A stretch of 64,000 nucleotides of DNA from Dromaius novaehollandiae (taxonomy: Eukaryota > Chordata > Aves > Casuariiformes > Dromaiidae): assembly GCF_036370855.1 (NCBI RefSeq), contig NC_088112.1, positions 15,058,469 to 15,122,468 on the forward strand, read 5' to 3'. A model generated the notes under the pieces. That model made no database searches. It was given only the letters and a program-made list of their open reading frames with translations, and was not told the DNA's origin. Shown here piece by piece: positions 49,629 through 62,600 of the stretch (position 1 is its first letter; the number at the start of each line of letters is the position of its first letter). Position numbers and translations under genes: made by a program.

Positions 49629-52600
49629 AAAGACTTTATTTTTGTCTGCTGGAAGTCTGACATTCCTTGTTACTGTCCTTAATTCATTTCTAATGCCTTG
49701 TCCCATGACAAAACACCTGTTACCTGAGAAGATTTCCTGAGCAGCAGAGTACTGTCTTTAGACATGTCTAATGTTGAGTGGGCATTTTAATCGTTACATA
49801 CAGAAATGTGTGTTTAATCTCTTCCCTTCAGATTGCTTCCAAAGGAAATATGCAAGTACATGACAGGCTATGCACTGGTGTGGAAAAAAATATGTATGAA
49901 GGTGTGTGTATTAGTACTTGTAGTATGTTGTATGTAAGGAAGGATTTGTTCTTTGTTTTATGTATGTACATATGGAAGCATGTGCTGTGTGCCTGTGTAC
50001 TCTGGGCTGTACACAAGGGAAAATGTGCAGGGGAGGATTAGCAGCCAGAGCACATCTTTCTCTGAGAAAGAGGAATGGCAGAAAATCTAAGTGGAAATTT
50101 ACAGCTGCAGCTGGAGACACTTGAACTGTATCAGAGTAACCTCAATAACTGCATTCTAGAAGATGCTGTGAAGGACTAACCCATTTCTTTTTTCTAATGA
50201 ATAATGGAAAAGGCACTCCAACATTACTAATTAGGAAAGATTTTATTCTGAGAAACTTTAATAGGAGTATTAATAAACATCAACTTGAACAACATTTTGG
50301 GAGCATGTAGATGTTCAGGGCCCTGACAAAAGCTTCCAGCAAAGTGGAACAAGTGTCCAAAATACTGCACAGACAAGCTTCTTGTGCCCTGCTCCCAGTT
50401 CTCAAACTCCAGTGAGGTACTAAAAGCCTTTCCAGATGATCTCATCAAATAAAGGCAGAAGGGTTTGCTGCCCCTGATTCTGCGAGAGCAAATAGGCCTC
50501 CCAACACACTCAGCACTTCTGCAGCTAAAGTTGTATAGCACCTTCTGGGACTGGTTTACTGGCTGAACATCTGTCCTTAAGCTCAGTGTCCTGGGATATT
50601 AAAAGGACACCAAACCACACTGCTCAAACAAGGTGTACCTAGATATCGTAGAGCTGGTAGCAAGTGGGACATGTTTAATCAGCAGACTCATATCCGGAGA
50701 TGTGACATGCTGTGTTTGCAGCACCAGGAGTTCTTGGCTCTTTGCCACTTGCATTAAAAGCAGTATTGTCACTTCTGTGCACACACTGTACTCTTACCAC
50801 TTCTTGGTGCAAAGTAAGCATAATGTAAACTAGGTCATCTAAACTGTTATCTTCTAGAGACTGTGGTAGCTCTGATCTCTTGCAGTTTATTCAAGGCACT
50901 GTCTTATTAAAAAATGATTGTACAAACTAGGTTTTTAAAGTAAACTAGGGTCTATTGAAATGGTCCAGCAGGCAGCACAGCCATTCTAATGGCTTTAATA
51001 CTCCCTGAGTGACTCTCACCCAGGAAGTATGGTGAGAACAGGCTTTCTGGCCATGTGCAGTTTGGATTCCTTTTGAATGTCTGCTAGTGTGCCAGGGTCT
51101 ATCTCAGGTTTTAGGGCTGGAAGATATCATTTGTGTATCTGTAAAGAAGGTGTGCTAGTGTCATCTAACTCCAGAAATGTGTGAGGGGGTGGTTGTGTCA
51201 AAAAATGGCAGCTAGGTCACAGCACTGATATGGACAGACCACTTAAACAGGCTTCTCAACTGTGCATGAGTCATTCTAGGGTTCACTTGAAGGGACTCTG
51301 CAGAAGTAAGCTAGGTCTAACAATTGCTTTATTTCCTAGCTTGGCTGCAGATTTCCAGTGTAATTTTGGGGCTAGTCACTTTTAATTGTACACAATCAAC
51401 AGTGGGCAGACCACTTGCCTCAGGAGTCTGAAGCAAATAAAATTGGCTGGGGGTGCTCAGTATTATTGGTGAAGGTAATGGAAATGTAAATAGCTACCAC
51501 TCAGCAGCAGCATCACAATATAAGTAGCAGTAACTGCATGCAGCTAGCTTGGTGCTGTGGTATGTAGGCTAAAGTGTATGTACTCAGAAACAGCATGTCT
51601 TTCAAATCATTGCATCAGTCACTGCAAATTGCAAATAAGATAGGGTGTTGCAAGGCTAGACCAAGCCAGGGCTATGCCAGATTTGCCACTGGCTGTTCTT
51701 CCTCCCTGCTTTTGCTATATCAAGCCCATGCATAATACCTCATTTGGAGTAGATCAGATGTAATGTATCACAGCAGTTCAGTCATAACACAATGACTGCT
51801 AAAGATTAAATCCTCTGTTTCTATTAAACCCTCATATGCTGTATTTCTCACATGACTTGTATCTGTATTAACACCTTAGATCTGAGAGGCAGAGGAGCAG
51901 ACAGGACTCCTGTGTCTAAAGATGAATGTTGATGAAATGGACTGTTTTGACTTTTGACTCCTAATGCCTGAATCAGCAGATGAGCTGTGTTCTACTGCTT
52001 CGTAAGCAGCTACCCATCATCTGGCTTCATCTCATGAATTCCTATGGGATGGAGTCTCCTACTTCTTGCTACACCTTACTCCAGTTGGTAGAAATACTTA
52101 CAGGACAGGGAAGAATTCCACAGGCACTTACAATTTTGCAATGGAAACCATGTGAAAAGATGAAAAACATGTTCTCCTAGGTCTGCAGAGCAAGCTGTTC
52201 TAAATATTTACTGAAAATGCCCACTGAGGCTTCAAATGAGAAAGACTTTCCTTTGAAAGTGGTAGTGTGATTCCAGAGAGGTCCGCTTGCCTTGATTGAT
52301 GCCCCAATACAATTTGGAGGTCGTGTGTTCAGGGAAAATGACAAAGGGCATGAATTAGTCCTGTGCTAAAGAGCGGATTTCCATGTGGTTAGGCTTCTAG
52401 CTTAGATCCCTGTTGCCTCTGGCCCTCCTTCTAGGGAATCTGCAGCAAGATATGATTGCCCACATTACACAAAGCCTTCAGACATAAGGACTTCAGGCAT
52501 TGTCTTACATCCACCTCTGCAGCTGTCATTGCACTGTCACACCGCATTTGCTGCTTTCACTAAAACTGCCTTAAGTGAGATGAAGCAGTCAGTGAAACTT

Positions 52601-52929
52601 CCCTGAAGAGCATGGGTGGATGAACTGCAGCTGACTGTACTGCAAGGGGACTGTTCTCTCTTTAGGAAAATCTTCTCACAAAGACTCTAAGAGGAGTGTA
52701 CTTGCTGGTGCTCACCTTAGATCAAACTTTGAAAATGTTAAGTTCTGTATTGGGAGAACTCTCTGGAGGGAGCTTTTAATTTGTGGAGGTGGCTTCATCT
52801 GGTATGACAGTTGTCTAGGTCTGATGTCTAGCTTCCTTATAGCTATCACTGGAGAAGACTTCTGTGCAAGAGCTCAACTTAATCAAAGGCAGACCTCCAA
52901 AGCAGACCAGATGTCTGCCCTCCCTAGTC

Positions 52930-52965
52930 AACTTTGTAGGTGTCTAAAATTAGACAAATGAGTCC
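52930..52965. repeat. relic of a palindromic element
   Basis: GTAGGTGTCTAAAATTAGAC followed by AAATGAGTCC repeats the TCTAAAATTAG word also present at 37.2 kb, supporting a shared repeat family. Confidence 0.3.
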
Positions 52966-55552
52966 CTACACTATATGTATCTATACTGCCTCCTGGTTGC
53001 TACTGTTAATCACTTGGCAGCAAGGTGCCCTTGTTCCTACTTATTCTGTATTTATAAATAAATACTTGGTGCATTAGTGACTCAAACCCACTGACTGAGG
53101 CACTTATCTGAGATTTGAACTGATTTCTCATCCCTCACCAGTGGATGTTTTTCTAAGACTTGCCAATTGTCTACTGCTTAGGAAGCTCATCAAAATGTCA
53201 GGCTTAGTTTGAGTTGCAGCCAGAACTGGAACAATTACCTCCTGTCCCACACTCTGCATGAGACCCATGGAGATGCAGTCATGAAAATCTCAAATACGTT
53301 TATGTTTAAAAAGATATCCCACCTGATAAAATAAACTGCTGTGGATAACTGCTTTCTGTTCACAGGTCCTTATGCAGGAATATTGCTTGAGCCTGAACAA
53401 TTCTAGACAATAGTTTTCATTGTAAATCGGCTTGAAATTTTTCTCCATTAGAGTCCATTCCAGATTTGAGTATCATTGCTGTTCACTTTATTGTAAACTC
53501 AACCAAAAAATGTTTATATAAAAAGAAGGGGGGAAGGAGGGAAGTACTGTGGTCACTGAGTTTTATTTTTGCTGCAAGCCTTAATCGTACTGAATAGCTG
53601 CCTATGACTGAGTTATCAAGTTTAATGATGAAGAAAGGAATAGAAGTGTGCTTTTGGCTGGTCTCTTTATGTAAAGGCTATGATCTTTGTCCAGTAGATT
53701 GACAAAACTTCTATTAATGGGATTTATTTATGCATGCTGATATGTACAGTGTGGGGACAGGCTTCTTCTAATGCTGCCTTCTTGGAGACAGATGTCAGTG
53801 CTGTTCGTAGAAAGGTGCTGTTGCAAACTGTAATGTTCTGACATGCTGTCTGTCTTGTCATCTTGCATATTCCTCCCCTGAACTGGCTTCATACAAGGGA
53901 CAGCCAGGGAGCAACACTAGCATCTGTTATATGGGCTGCACTGTGGTCTCTTAAAGTGAAGAGGTGACCACTTTCAAGCAGAAGCTGTTGTTGCAGCCAC
54001 TGACCTAATACTATTTTAAAATCCAGTGTTTCATCTTAGCCATCAGAACCTAAGGGTCAAAAGGCTGGAAGGAGTTAACATCAGCCTGACACCTTCTTTC
54101 AGGATCAATGGATTTTAAAAAATAGCAGAGGACCACAAAGCTAGAGGGAGCACAAATAAATGAAGCAAGGGAAAGTCAGTCACCCTGGAAGACTGCCTCC
54201 CACTGAGCACAGAGTAATAGGTTTGGAGTGGTAAGACTGCAAACTACCTCTAATCAGTTATTTTCTATGCCACTGTATACAAAGGAGCATCACTGCATGA
54301 CAGCTTGGGTGGCCTCTAAAAGTCATTGTGGATGACAGCTGCTCGCAGTCACTTCCAAAACTGTTTAGTTCCATCCAGAATTTAAGCAGGCCCTCTGCAT
54401 ACAGGACTGGCTGGGGCTCTTCAGCTGATTGACAGGCAGTCTCCAGGCTATGAGGTGTAAAGACCCTGACTAAAGAAAGGTGGTATTTTCTGTCGGAAAA
54501 GATGCTTTGGGTCTGAAGGAAAAGATTTTCTGATTAATTTACAATCAAGTGACCTTGGTGTTGACAGTTTAACCTTTGCTTAACTCCGCCCAGTCTGTAA
54601 CACTTTATTCATGTGTATTAGGATGGATATAAACAGGAGGTGTGGAAAGGCATCTTCCTGAAGCATGACAACAGAGCTTAATGTCTTTGTTTTGTTATTA
54701 GTGCCAATGTGAGACTAAAATCCCCTCTCTCCTTTGATTTCTTTCTCCCTCAAGGTTTACAATGCATGAGCTAGCAATAGCTGCACTTAAGCTGAGGAAA
54801 CCCACCAGCTCCAAGCCCTATCACCCACACTAAACTGTCTGGTGTTATTTTAAGGCCCTTTAATACTTGCTGCTTAATATGCATGGAGGCTTCTAACAAC
54901 AGCTATCATCAGGAGTAAGTTATTGCTAACCAGTACAACATTTATCACTTGAGCCTATAATGATTCAACCACAGGCCAATTCCACAGAGCATGTGCAAAG
55001 CTATCTGCTTTCGGTCTGGCTGTTAGGAAGAACTTGGCTCTATGTTGACAAGGTACAGAGGTTTTTTTGGAACAGCTACCATGACATACTTAAAATATAT
55101 AAATTCATTGACCTAAATTGTTCAGTTACCAAACTGAATAGCTTTAGAAAAGGAGCAGGAAGGAAGATAAGAGTTTTATTATGGCCCAATAGAAGCAGAT
55201 TGAACCCAATTTCAGCAGGTGCCATTGGATGTAATGTTCTGGGTTTTGTTTACTTTGTTGGAGGGAAGTCCTTTAGCCTCACTGGTCATTAATCAGGTTT
55301 AAAGAGCCCATTTTATTAGTTACTCTGCTACACAGATTTTTTTCCCTTTTGCAGGGTGTTTTAAATAATATGAATCAGCATCCAATTTGAAAACATTAAA
55401 ACACTTGGCAGGGAAATTTCAAATGAGTGCATGAAAGGATATAAAAAGTGAGATCAATTTAACTGGAAAATGCATTATCCAGGTAGGTCCTAAATAACTG
55501 CTGAGTGTGGAAAGGCTGATAAAAACAAACAAATCAATAGAATTAATTAAGT

Positions 55553-55655
55553 GGGAGGCAGCGTGGTCTAGCAGAAGGATGGGAACCAATCCTCTTGTGA
55601 TTTCAGCCTGTGCTCCAAAACTGAGCAACTAGGTGTTTAGGCTTCAGTTTCTTTT
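55553..55655 (+). repeat. MIR SINE fragment, sense
   Basis: GGAGGCAGCGTGGTCTAGCA then GAAGGATGGGAACC is a MIR tRNA-like head ('gaggcagtgtggtctagtggaaagagcactgggactcagg'). Further on ACTGAGCAACTAGG and GGCTTCAGTTTCTTTT stand where the core and 'gcctcagtttcccc' are expected. It is diverged but in correct order. The MIR holds one of the few CpGs of this part of the window. Confidence 0.6.
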
Positions 55656-55669
55656 AAAGCTGCCGGAAG

Positions 55670-55718
55670 GATTTAGGTGTTCACATCAATGGGACTTAGA
55701 TTCTTAGATGCCTTCCCT
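55670..55718. repeat. relic of a palindromic (MITE-like) element
   Basis: GATTTAGGTGTTCACATCAA, TGGGACTTAGATTCTTAGAT and GCCTT resemble the centre and right arm of the palindromic element ('tttaggtgcctaaatcccattg' / 'caatgggacttaggctcctaa'). It directly follows the MIR relic. Confidence 0.35.
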
Positions 55719-55848
55719 TCATCTCTCTGCCCCAGAGATAAGAACATTACTCACTGTGCTTCCAAAGTGGGTTCAAGTCAGTGGAAAATTAAATGCATGG
55801 AGGGCTGCGGATTTGAACTGTTGTGGTGAAAGCAGTGATTAGTTCCCG

Positions 55849-55867
55849 CCCCCCCCCCCCCCCCCCC
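55849..55867 (+). repeat. C19 homopolymer run
   Basis: Nineteen consecutive C, preceded by TTCCCG. Such poly-C/poly-G runs are uncommon in vertebrate DNA, can form quadruplex or i-motif structures, and are error-prone in sequencing, so the exact length may be unreliable. Confidence 0.9.
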
Positions 55868-56079
55868 TTAATTTTGCAGGGCTAAAGACAGAACAATATG
55901 CTGTTCCTGTATAATGATCTTCAGAATTCCTGGTTTAAGTAGTGTAAACCCAAGTGGCACTGTTTTCATCAAGGATTATAGGTAGTTGCAGGAAAACCCT
56001 GGTATTCTGCAGGATTTTGTGCGTACATCTGAGGGGAATCTTTTCAGGATGAAGCCTGCTCTCTGCATTTCATCTCCCT

Positions 56080-56093
56080 AAAAAAAAAAAAAA
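56080..56093 (+). repeat. A14 run
   Basis: Fourteen consecutive A. No retroposon body is recognisable upstream. Confidence 0.9.
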
Positions 56094-59000
56094 TGCCCAA
56101 TTTCTAGAAAGGTGGCAAGGCAGTACTAAACTCATCAAATCCCTCCCTACTGAAGCCTGCACAACTATCAGCAGAATGACTTGTTGCATCTCACCCTGAG
56201 ACTGTCTTTGTGTACAGTACACAGATACCCAGGGTGAGTAGCATATCTGAGCTGAGAGCTGGAAGAGACTTGCCTGCTATACTGACTGACTGCTGTTTTT
56301 CATGAGTTTGAATTTTCATCTTTTAAAAGCCTTTGCAGCTTTAGGCCTAAGCTTGTAGGGAGTATAAAAAGCATGACCTGCAGTAGTGGTGTACTTGAGA
56401 ACCAGACTAGTGAAAGATTTCATCTACTAAGCACTTTCCTATATATCTATCCTTCTTTAAATCCAAACTCTTAAAGCAATTTCCTCACCACCAGTAAATC
56501 CCTTCCCAAACTGCTATATTCTGTTTGTTCTTCTGTGTGACTCAAACTGCAGCTTCTCCAGGGCTGGCATGACAGCTGAAAGTCTAAGACTGCTGGGCAA
56601 GTCTACAGTGCTATTATACATGTTGCCTTTTGCATTTGGAAGTGTGTGTATGTGGAGCCATGGTGTGGAAAAGGCTATGTGATTGAGCCTATAAAGGAGC
56701 AGACAATTTGCAAGCCTGCCAGCACATTACTCTTACATCACTCACAAGCTTCCCCATTTAGAGTACAAATTCTGTGTATTTGTGACAGTCCTTTGACATT
56801 CTGGATGTGTTTTAGTTGCCAGCACTTTGCACTTTGATAAAATAATCCATAATCATCTCCACAGCTTTCCCTAGCTTGACCCCTGTTGGCTGATTTATTT
56901 CTGCAAAGAAGCTTCACAATTCATTTCTGCCTTGTCCAGCCTTCTTGCCAGAAAATAAACACAGACCTCTTTCACTGCAGGACAAACCTGGAGCTAGGAA
57001 GGGTGAGAAGGCAGTGTCTCTTCCTTCAGCCATGGCCCTGCCCCTCTCATGGGTATCATTAATATAATGTCATTTTTGCCTACTTCTCCTGCCTCCTCCA
57101 GGCCTAAGCTGCAGTCCTGGAAGGATGAAGCTGATACCAGTTCTGCTCTGCAACTCTGCAGCTGGTGTAGCCTGTCTGACAAACCTCCCTTTGTTCTGAG
57201 CCATCCCAGACCTAAATGGGCTGTCAGCCATATGCCAGCCTGGTCACAGTGCTATCATTTTGGGTCATGTACAGTAGCATGTTTCTGCAGATCTGCTGAG
57301 ATGGATTTTCTTCCTTTTACTGGTGAATTTTTCATACTAACCTTCAAATGTCAGAACCCTTCATTGCCTGCTCTCAAATCTACATTGTCACAAAAATCAA
57401 CATTTGGATTCAAGGACTATGTCTGTGAAACTAGCTAAAATGTCTTTCTCTCAAATACTGTTTGGCCCTAACCCCCCTTGAATCTGACCTATAGCAGTGC
57501 AGGGACTGCCCTCATCTGCTTGCTACAACAGCTCTCCTTGAGTCCATCATGTTCTTGAGCTTCAGGAATTGTGCTAAACTGAAAAGCAGTTCTGATGGAA
57601 AGCTAATGTTGATCATCCTGCCTCGTTAGAGCTCCCTGCTTAGTACAGGACCTTGTAAGGGAAAGAAAGGTGGACACAAGAACCTGATGGAGTTGAAAGA
57701 TTAAAACAGTGATATTAGTCTAAATATGGGACAATTTTCAGGGACTAAGTGGAACAGGCCTTGAAATCCAGGCAGCTTGCCAATGCTTATCTGCAGCTGA
57801 GATCAAGAGTGTAATGGAAGTAGTAAATTGAATGTGAGCCCTGTGCCACAAGCTGTGGGGCTGATGGTTCAAATAGAGTAAGGCCAGGCAGCAAAATTCT
57901 TGAGCCTTACCAGGACAGGAGCCAGCAGACTTGAAAGAGTCCAGAGCTGAGCATCTGCTAGAGGAGCGATATAGCTACAGATGGTACTCTAAAATTTACA
58001 GGCAAATCTAGCTGAGCTATCAGATGCAGGCAACCCAGGGAACCCTGCATGAGCCCACTAACTTAATCTTTTGGCTTGATAAATGTTCACTAAATGTCTT
58101 GGAGCAAGCAGCTAGCATCAGTTGTTTCAGGCTTGCTAAGAGGACAGGTAAATAGCCCGTTCTCTGAAGCACATCGGGTGGTATATGACTGGAACGTTGT
58201 TTTCACAGAAGATCAGGTGGGAGCATGCAGTCTCATGTGATCTGTTCAAGGTTCTAATAAAGAGGAAGTCACAATTTACTAGACTTTAAAAGTTGACTTT
58301 ATTGACAAGGTCTTGCAGAGGCAACCTTTAAGCTAAGTCACCTGATACACTTCAGTGCCAAGAATCTGTAGTGTTAGAAACTGGCTGTAAATGCCACCAA
58401 GGCAGTCTTTGACTAGAAGGCTGAAGGTGACTGGAAAAAGGGCTATGTTGTACCATGAATCCCTTCCTGGACCTGTCTAAAATGCTAGCAAGCTTATGAC
58501 TTTGGTATATAGCAGTGCCTTAAACTGGTTTTCTACATGCTACCATAGTTCAACTTACAGGTGGTAATTCAGTAATTCAGTTGCATTTTTGAGCCCTTAG
58601 ATGATAAAATGCACCAGCCCCAAAAATCTGGGAGGACACAAACTAAGATCCTGCCCTCTGACAGTGTAGACTCATTTCTGTATACTGATTAATCTCAAAT
58701 GCAGCTTACACTGGTTTTATTCTTGGTCTTTGAGCTTTGCATATCACATTATCTGCATGAATTCCCATGGCCTAAAGCTCCCCTAAAACATCCAAACTCC
58801 AGAAATGAAATCTTGCTACTGTCAATCTGGATGCCAGATGCAGTGCAATAGACCCATTGTCTTGCTCCATCATTGTAAGTTGTGCCTAATCTCTTGCTAG
58901 CCAGCCAGTAATTCAGATGCCTGTTTATGACTTTGCATGTATATAAGTGAGTGCTGATTAGTGTGACCAAGGTTACAGGAAGGTAGGTGATATGAATGGT

Positions 59001-59302
59001 TTACTTTCCTCAAAGCTCTGTAAAGTGTTTCTTACTCTGGTGTTCATTAAATCTAAGCAGGAGGGTAATACTAGTTCTCAGAGAGCCTAAGCAGGGTTTA
59101 ATACTATTGTTATGGTAAGATCTGCTCTGGCTAACAAGATCTATTACTTTTCTTCAGAGCAGGCAATGTGTTTTAGAAGCTTACACTGTGTAAAAGTCAA
59201 GGAAAAATACTGTCTCTTTAAACTGAGCTAGTTTTATAGATGACACTGAAAGATCTCATCTGGGTCTTGAAATGAGAACTTCCAAAGAGTTGCAACAGTG
59301 GT

Positions 59303-59306
<4 letters not shown>

Positions 59307-59334
<28 letters not shown>
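59307..59334 (+). repeat. A28 homopolymer run
   Basis: Twenty-eight consecutive A. There is no AATAAA within the 30 bases before it and no recognisable SINE or cDNA body, so a retroposon tail cannot be supported, although the perfect length suggests recent origin or expansion. Confidence 0.9.
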
Positions 59335-59336
<2 letters not shown>

Positions 59337-59566
59337 AAATGATTGTAAAAGGGTTTTAAGTTAAAAATTCAAGTCTAAACAAAACAGTGGCTTACAGACA
59401 TATGTAAAGGATGTCTGTGGCCTTCCTTTGGGGAATGCTCTCTGGCTTGTCCCCAAGATGAGCTATGTTCTTTCAGACAGTGTTGTTGCCTGCAGATGCT
59501 GATGCTTCCCAGGGTGTTACATTCAGAATCTTTATGGGCCAAGAGGAGGCATACCTTATATAGGGG

Positions 59567-59602
59567 TGTGTGTGTGTATGTATGTGTATATACACACACA
59601 CT
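59567..59602. repeat. (TG)n-(TATG)-(CA)n palindromic microsatellite
   Basis: GGTGTGTGTGTGTATG is followed by TATGTGTATATACACACACA. The centre TGTGTATATACACA is a perfect 14-bp palindrome and the outer TG and CA arms can pair too, giving a cruciform-prone simple repeat. Confidence 0.85.
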
Positions 59603-62600
59603 AAGAATTTGTTGTTACTATAATGGAAATCTTAACAGTCCAAATAAAGAATCGTAATTAGTCTAGATCTAAGTATTGCAGAAAAGGAAATAATAATGCA
59701 GTTACAGTACCCTTATACAAATTGCAGTAGTAGTAATAATAAACTATAGTGACACACAGTTTCTATGCTTTTTTGGAGTTATGCTTGCCCTATCATAGCT
59801 CCTCTGGGTCTTAAATCTAGTAGCTTCAGGCTGCTGGGGTTGATAACACCATGAGTCATGTCTGGAGTCTTTTGGGAGGAATAGTGTTGATTTTGCTGGC
59901 TTCTTTCTTTAGATCCACTTGGGGTCATTTTTGTTTGCTAACATGCTTGACACCTTTCTTGGCTGATCTATAGCTCTTGGTTGCATCTGAATTTATTATG
60001 TATGGGGCTCTTCATGCATGTTAGCTACTATTTCTTTGTTCTGTTACCCCTAAAACCAGTTTTATCCAGCTCCTGGTATGCTTTTAACTGTATACTGGTG
60101 AGCTGCTTATAGCCACAGGGTCTCCAGTGCCAAGCCTGTGCCCTGTTGCTTATCACATGCCTGTACTCTTCTACACCACAACCTGTCTTCACTTCTCAAG
60201 GCCTCTGCTGTTGTGCTAGGCTTGTATTTCTCTACACTGCATCAAATTGGTCATAAATCTCATTCTACCTAGAAAAAAAATGCTTGTCACTGCTATCTAT
60301 GTAAAAGTATGGTTGTACCACAGAAAACAGAAGTAAAAAAAAAAACAGCCATAGACACCTGGTCAGTTAGAAATTGTTGTCACAGCTAAACCAAGTTAAG
60401 CAGGTTGAAAAAAGCTCAGGCAGTAGGCCTGGCAAGCCTCAGTCCTGAGGCCTTACAAACTCAGTACAAAGTTTGATCTATTACTATCAATGGCAGTGTC
60501 ATAGGGCAACATGGTTATAAGGGATAACATACACCTGGCAGCTTAATGGTCTTTGTCATTAAGCAGCTTGGTAGGCTGCCAAGTTGGCCAGAACTTGATG
60601 TCCACCACCACCCTGCAAGGCACCTGTGTCACGAGGCTGCAGGCAGATCGTGAAGTGCACTGAGCTCATGGCTGTTCAGCCTTGCACATCTTCATTTAAA
60701 GACTGTAGTGACTGTGTTGCTCCATTGTGGTTAGGAATAGGTATTGAGAGCCCTTGTGCTCTGAAGGGAACTCATTAAGCACCATCTCTGGAACATCAGC
60801 TGAACCTCTGGCAAGAAACAAAGGGTCTGCTCTGATGCAGAGAATAGCAGAGCTGCTGCAATACACAGGAGCTTCAAGAGCACACATGCTAGTTTGTGGG
60901 GAAGAAGCTATGGAGAAAAAACATCCAACACTAGTCTCAATTTCGTCTCTGCCTTGATCATCCTCACAGCCTTTTGAATAAACTTGAGCTTTTTATTCTC
61001 TGCTAAGTCTCCTCTTTCTAGTATTTATCCCCACAACCTGCCAGTGCCTGTGGACTTTGACATGCTGATTTGAAACTGCCAGACCTTGTGCTCTCCCTGG
61101 TCCATCACTTAGTGATGGATGAGCTGACTGGGCAATAGCAGTATCAGGGAGAGGTCTGTAAAACTGCCTTGTTTTTTTGGCAACAAAATGAGCCCTAGGC
61201 TGTTCGTTAGTGTAGTGGCTAATGTGACCCCAAGAAGAGCTTGGATAATAAATCAAACCTAGCAGGAAACTGTTCCCATGTAAGCTCTGAAAGTGAAAAG
61301 TGAGGCTCTTGTACTGTATCTGGTGCCCAGTATATCCCAATTACATGGGTTAATGGCACCCCAATATGTCAGGGCAAGTAACACCATCTGTGCCCCATCC
61401 AGGAAAAGAATCGAGTGTTCCTGTCACCACAGCTAACACAGCTTTCCTTTTTCAAAACAAAAAGGGTTCCTGTTTTTCTGAGAAGTTTATATAACCTAAG
61501 GAGTTCAACATGCTTCTTGTTTCCACTGCAGAGAATTTTAATGAATTAGGCCCAAGTTGGACACAAAGATGGAGAAATGTTCATGCTGTTGGCTCTTCTA
61601 AATATCTGCTTATATTCCAGGCCTTTCTGACAGTTACCATCTCTCCAGCCCATAGCTTATTATTCTGTCCACCTTCCTGTGCCTGATGAAAGCCTTCTGC
61701 TCCCCAACCAGGCTGCCTCGTATGCCAAAGCTACTGCTTGAATGCCCAGGGAATGTGAAATCTGCCAGCTTGTGATTAGATAAAAGAGCACTCTTAATTA
61801 GTGGATGCTACCAGGCCAAGGCTGGTTTCTGGATTCACCAAATCTGTGCCGTTTATGGGGAATGGGTGAGCAAGAGCTGCTCAAGGCTTGGTTTGGCTAA
61901 AGGTGAACAGAGGCCTACAGAGGTTCAGACAGATCTGTTTTTATTTTGGGGGCAGCTGGTGGGTCAAGAAGGCCTGTGAAGTGGGAGTTTTTGTATTTTG
62001 CAGATGGTATTAGTCATCTTTGAGTGGATAAGTGAGGGAGGAAGTCTTAATCTTAAGGGCAAAGTGAGGGTGGTAAGGAAGCTTCTTTCATTACACAGGA
62101 GAAGTCTTCAAAGGCTGACACAATTGCAAAGCTGTGCATGACAGTGCAGGACTTCCCACCTTCCTGGGCTTTATGCAGGTATTTCACAGCAAAGCAAAAC
62201 AGCTGGCTGGAGCCATACTGAGCCCTGCTCCCCTTCTGACAACAGACCCCTCCAGAGCTCCCTTCTCCCCAGTGCAATGGTGACACTTTGCACATCCACT
62301 TGCCCTGTGCTGCTCGTCACATGAGCCTAGGGCAGCTAAATTCGATTGATAGAACTTCAATCATCATCTCTGAGCCAAAGATCAAAGGTAAATTTGCTTG
62401 GAGCACTGAATTGTGAATTTTGAAAAAGAACTATATTAGCATCAACAATGGGATTAATTAGTCTTCACTTGAAGCCTTTCAAACATATGCAGCCAGCTCA
62501 TTGTAATTTCAGTTTTCCTTATTTCTTCCCAATACTTTACTATTGTGAACCCCCTCTGGAAAAGGTATTCTATTTTCATATCATTTTAAGCTCTATTTTG

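Noticed and set aside
57049..57438. 129-codon plus-strand frame
   Set aside because: The translation resembles no family, no splice or promoter context supports it, and its length is within chance.
59307..59334. A28 run as a processed-pseudogene or SINE tail
   Set aside because: No polyadenylation signal, cDNA body or target-site duplication could be seen upstream.
60970..61000. AATAAA followed by T-rich sequence as a 3' end of a transcript
   Set aside because: A lone AATAAA is expected many times in AT-rich DNA, and no exon-like sequence precedes it.
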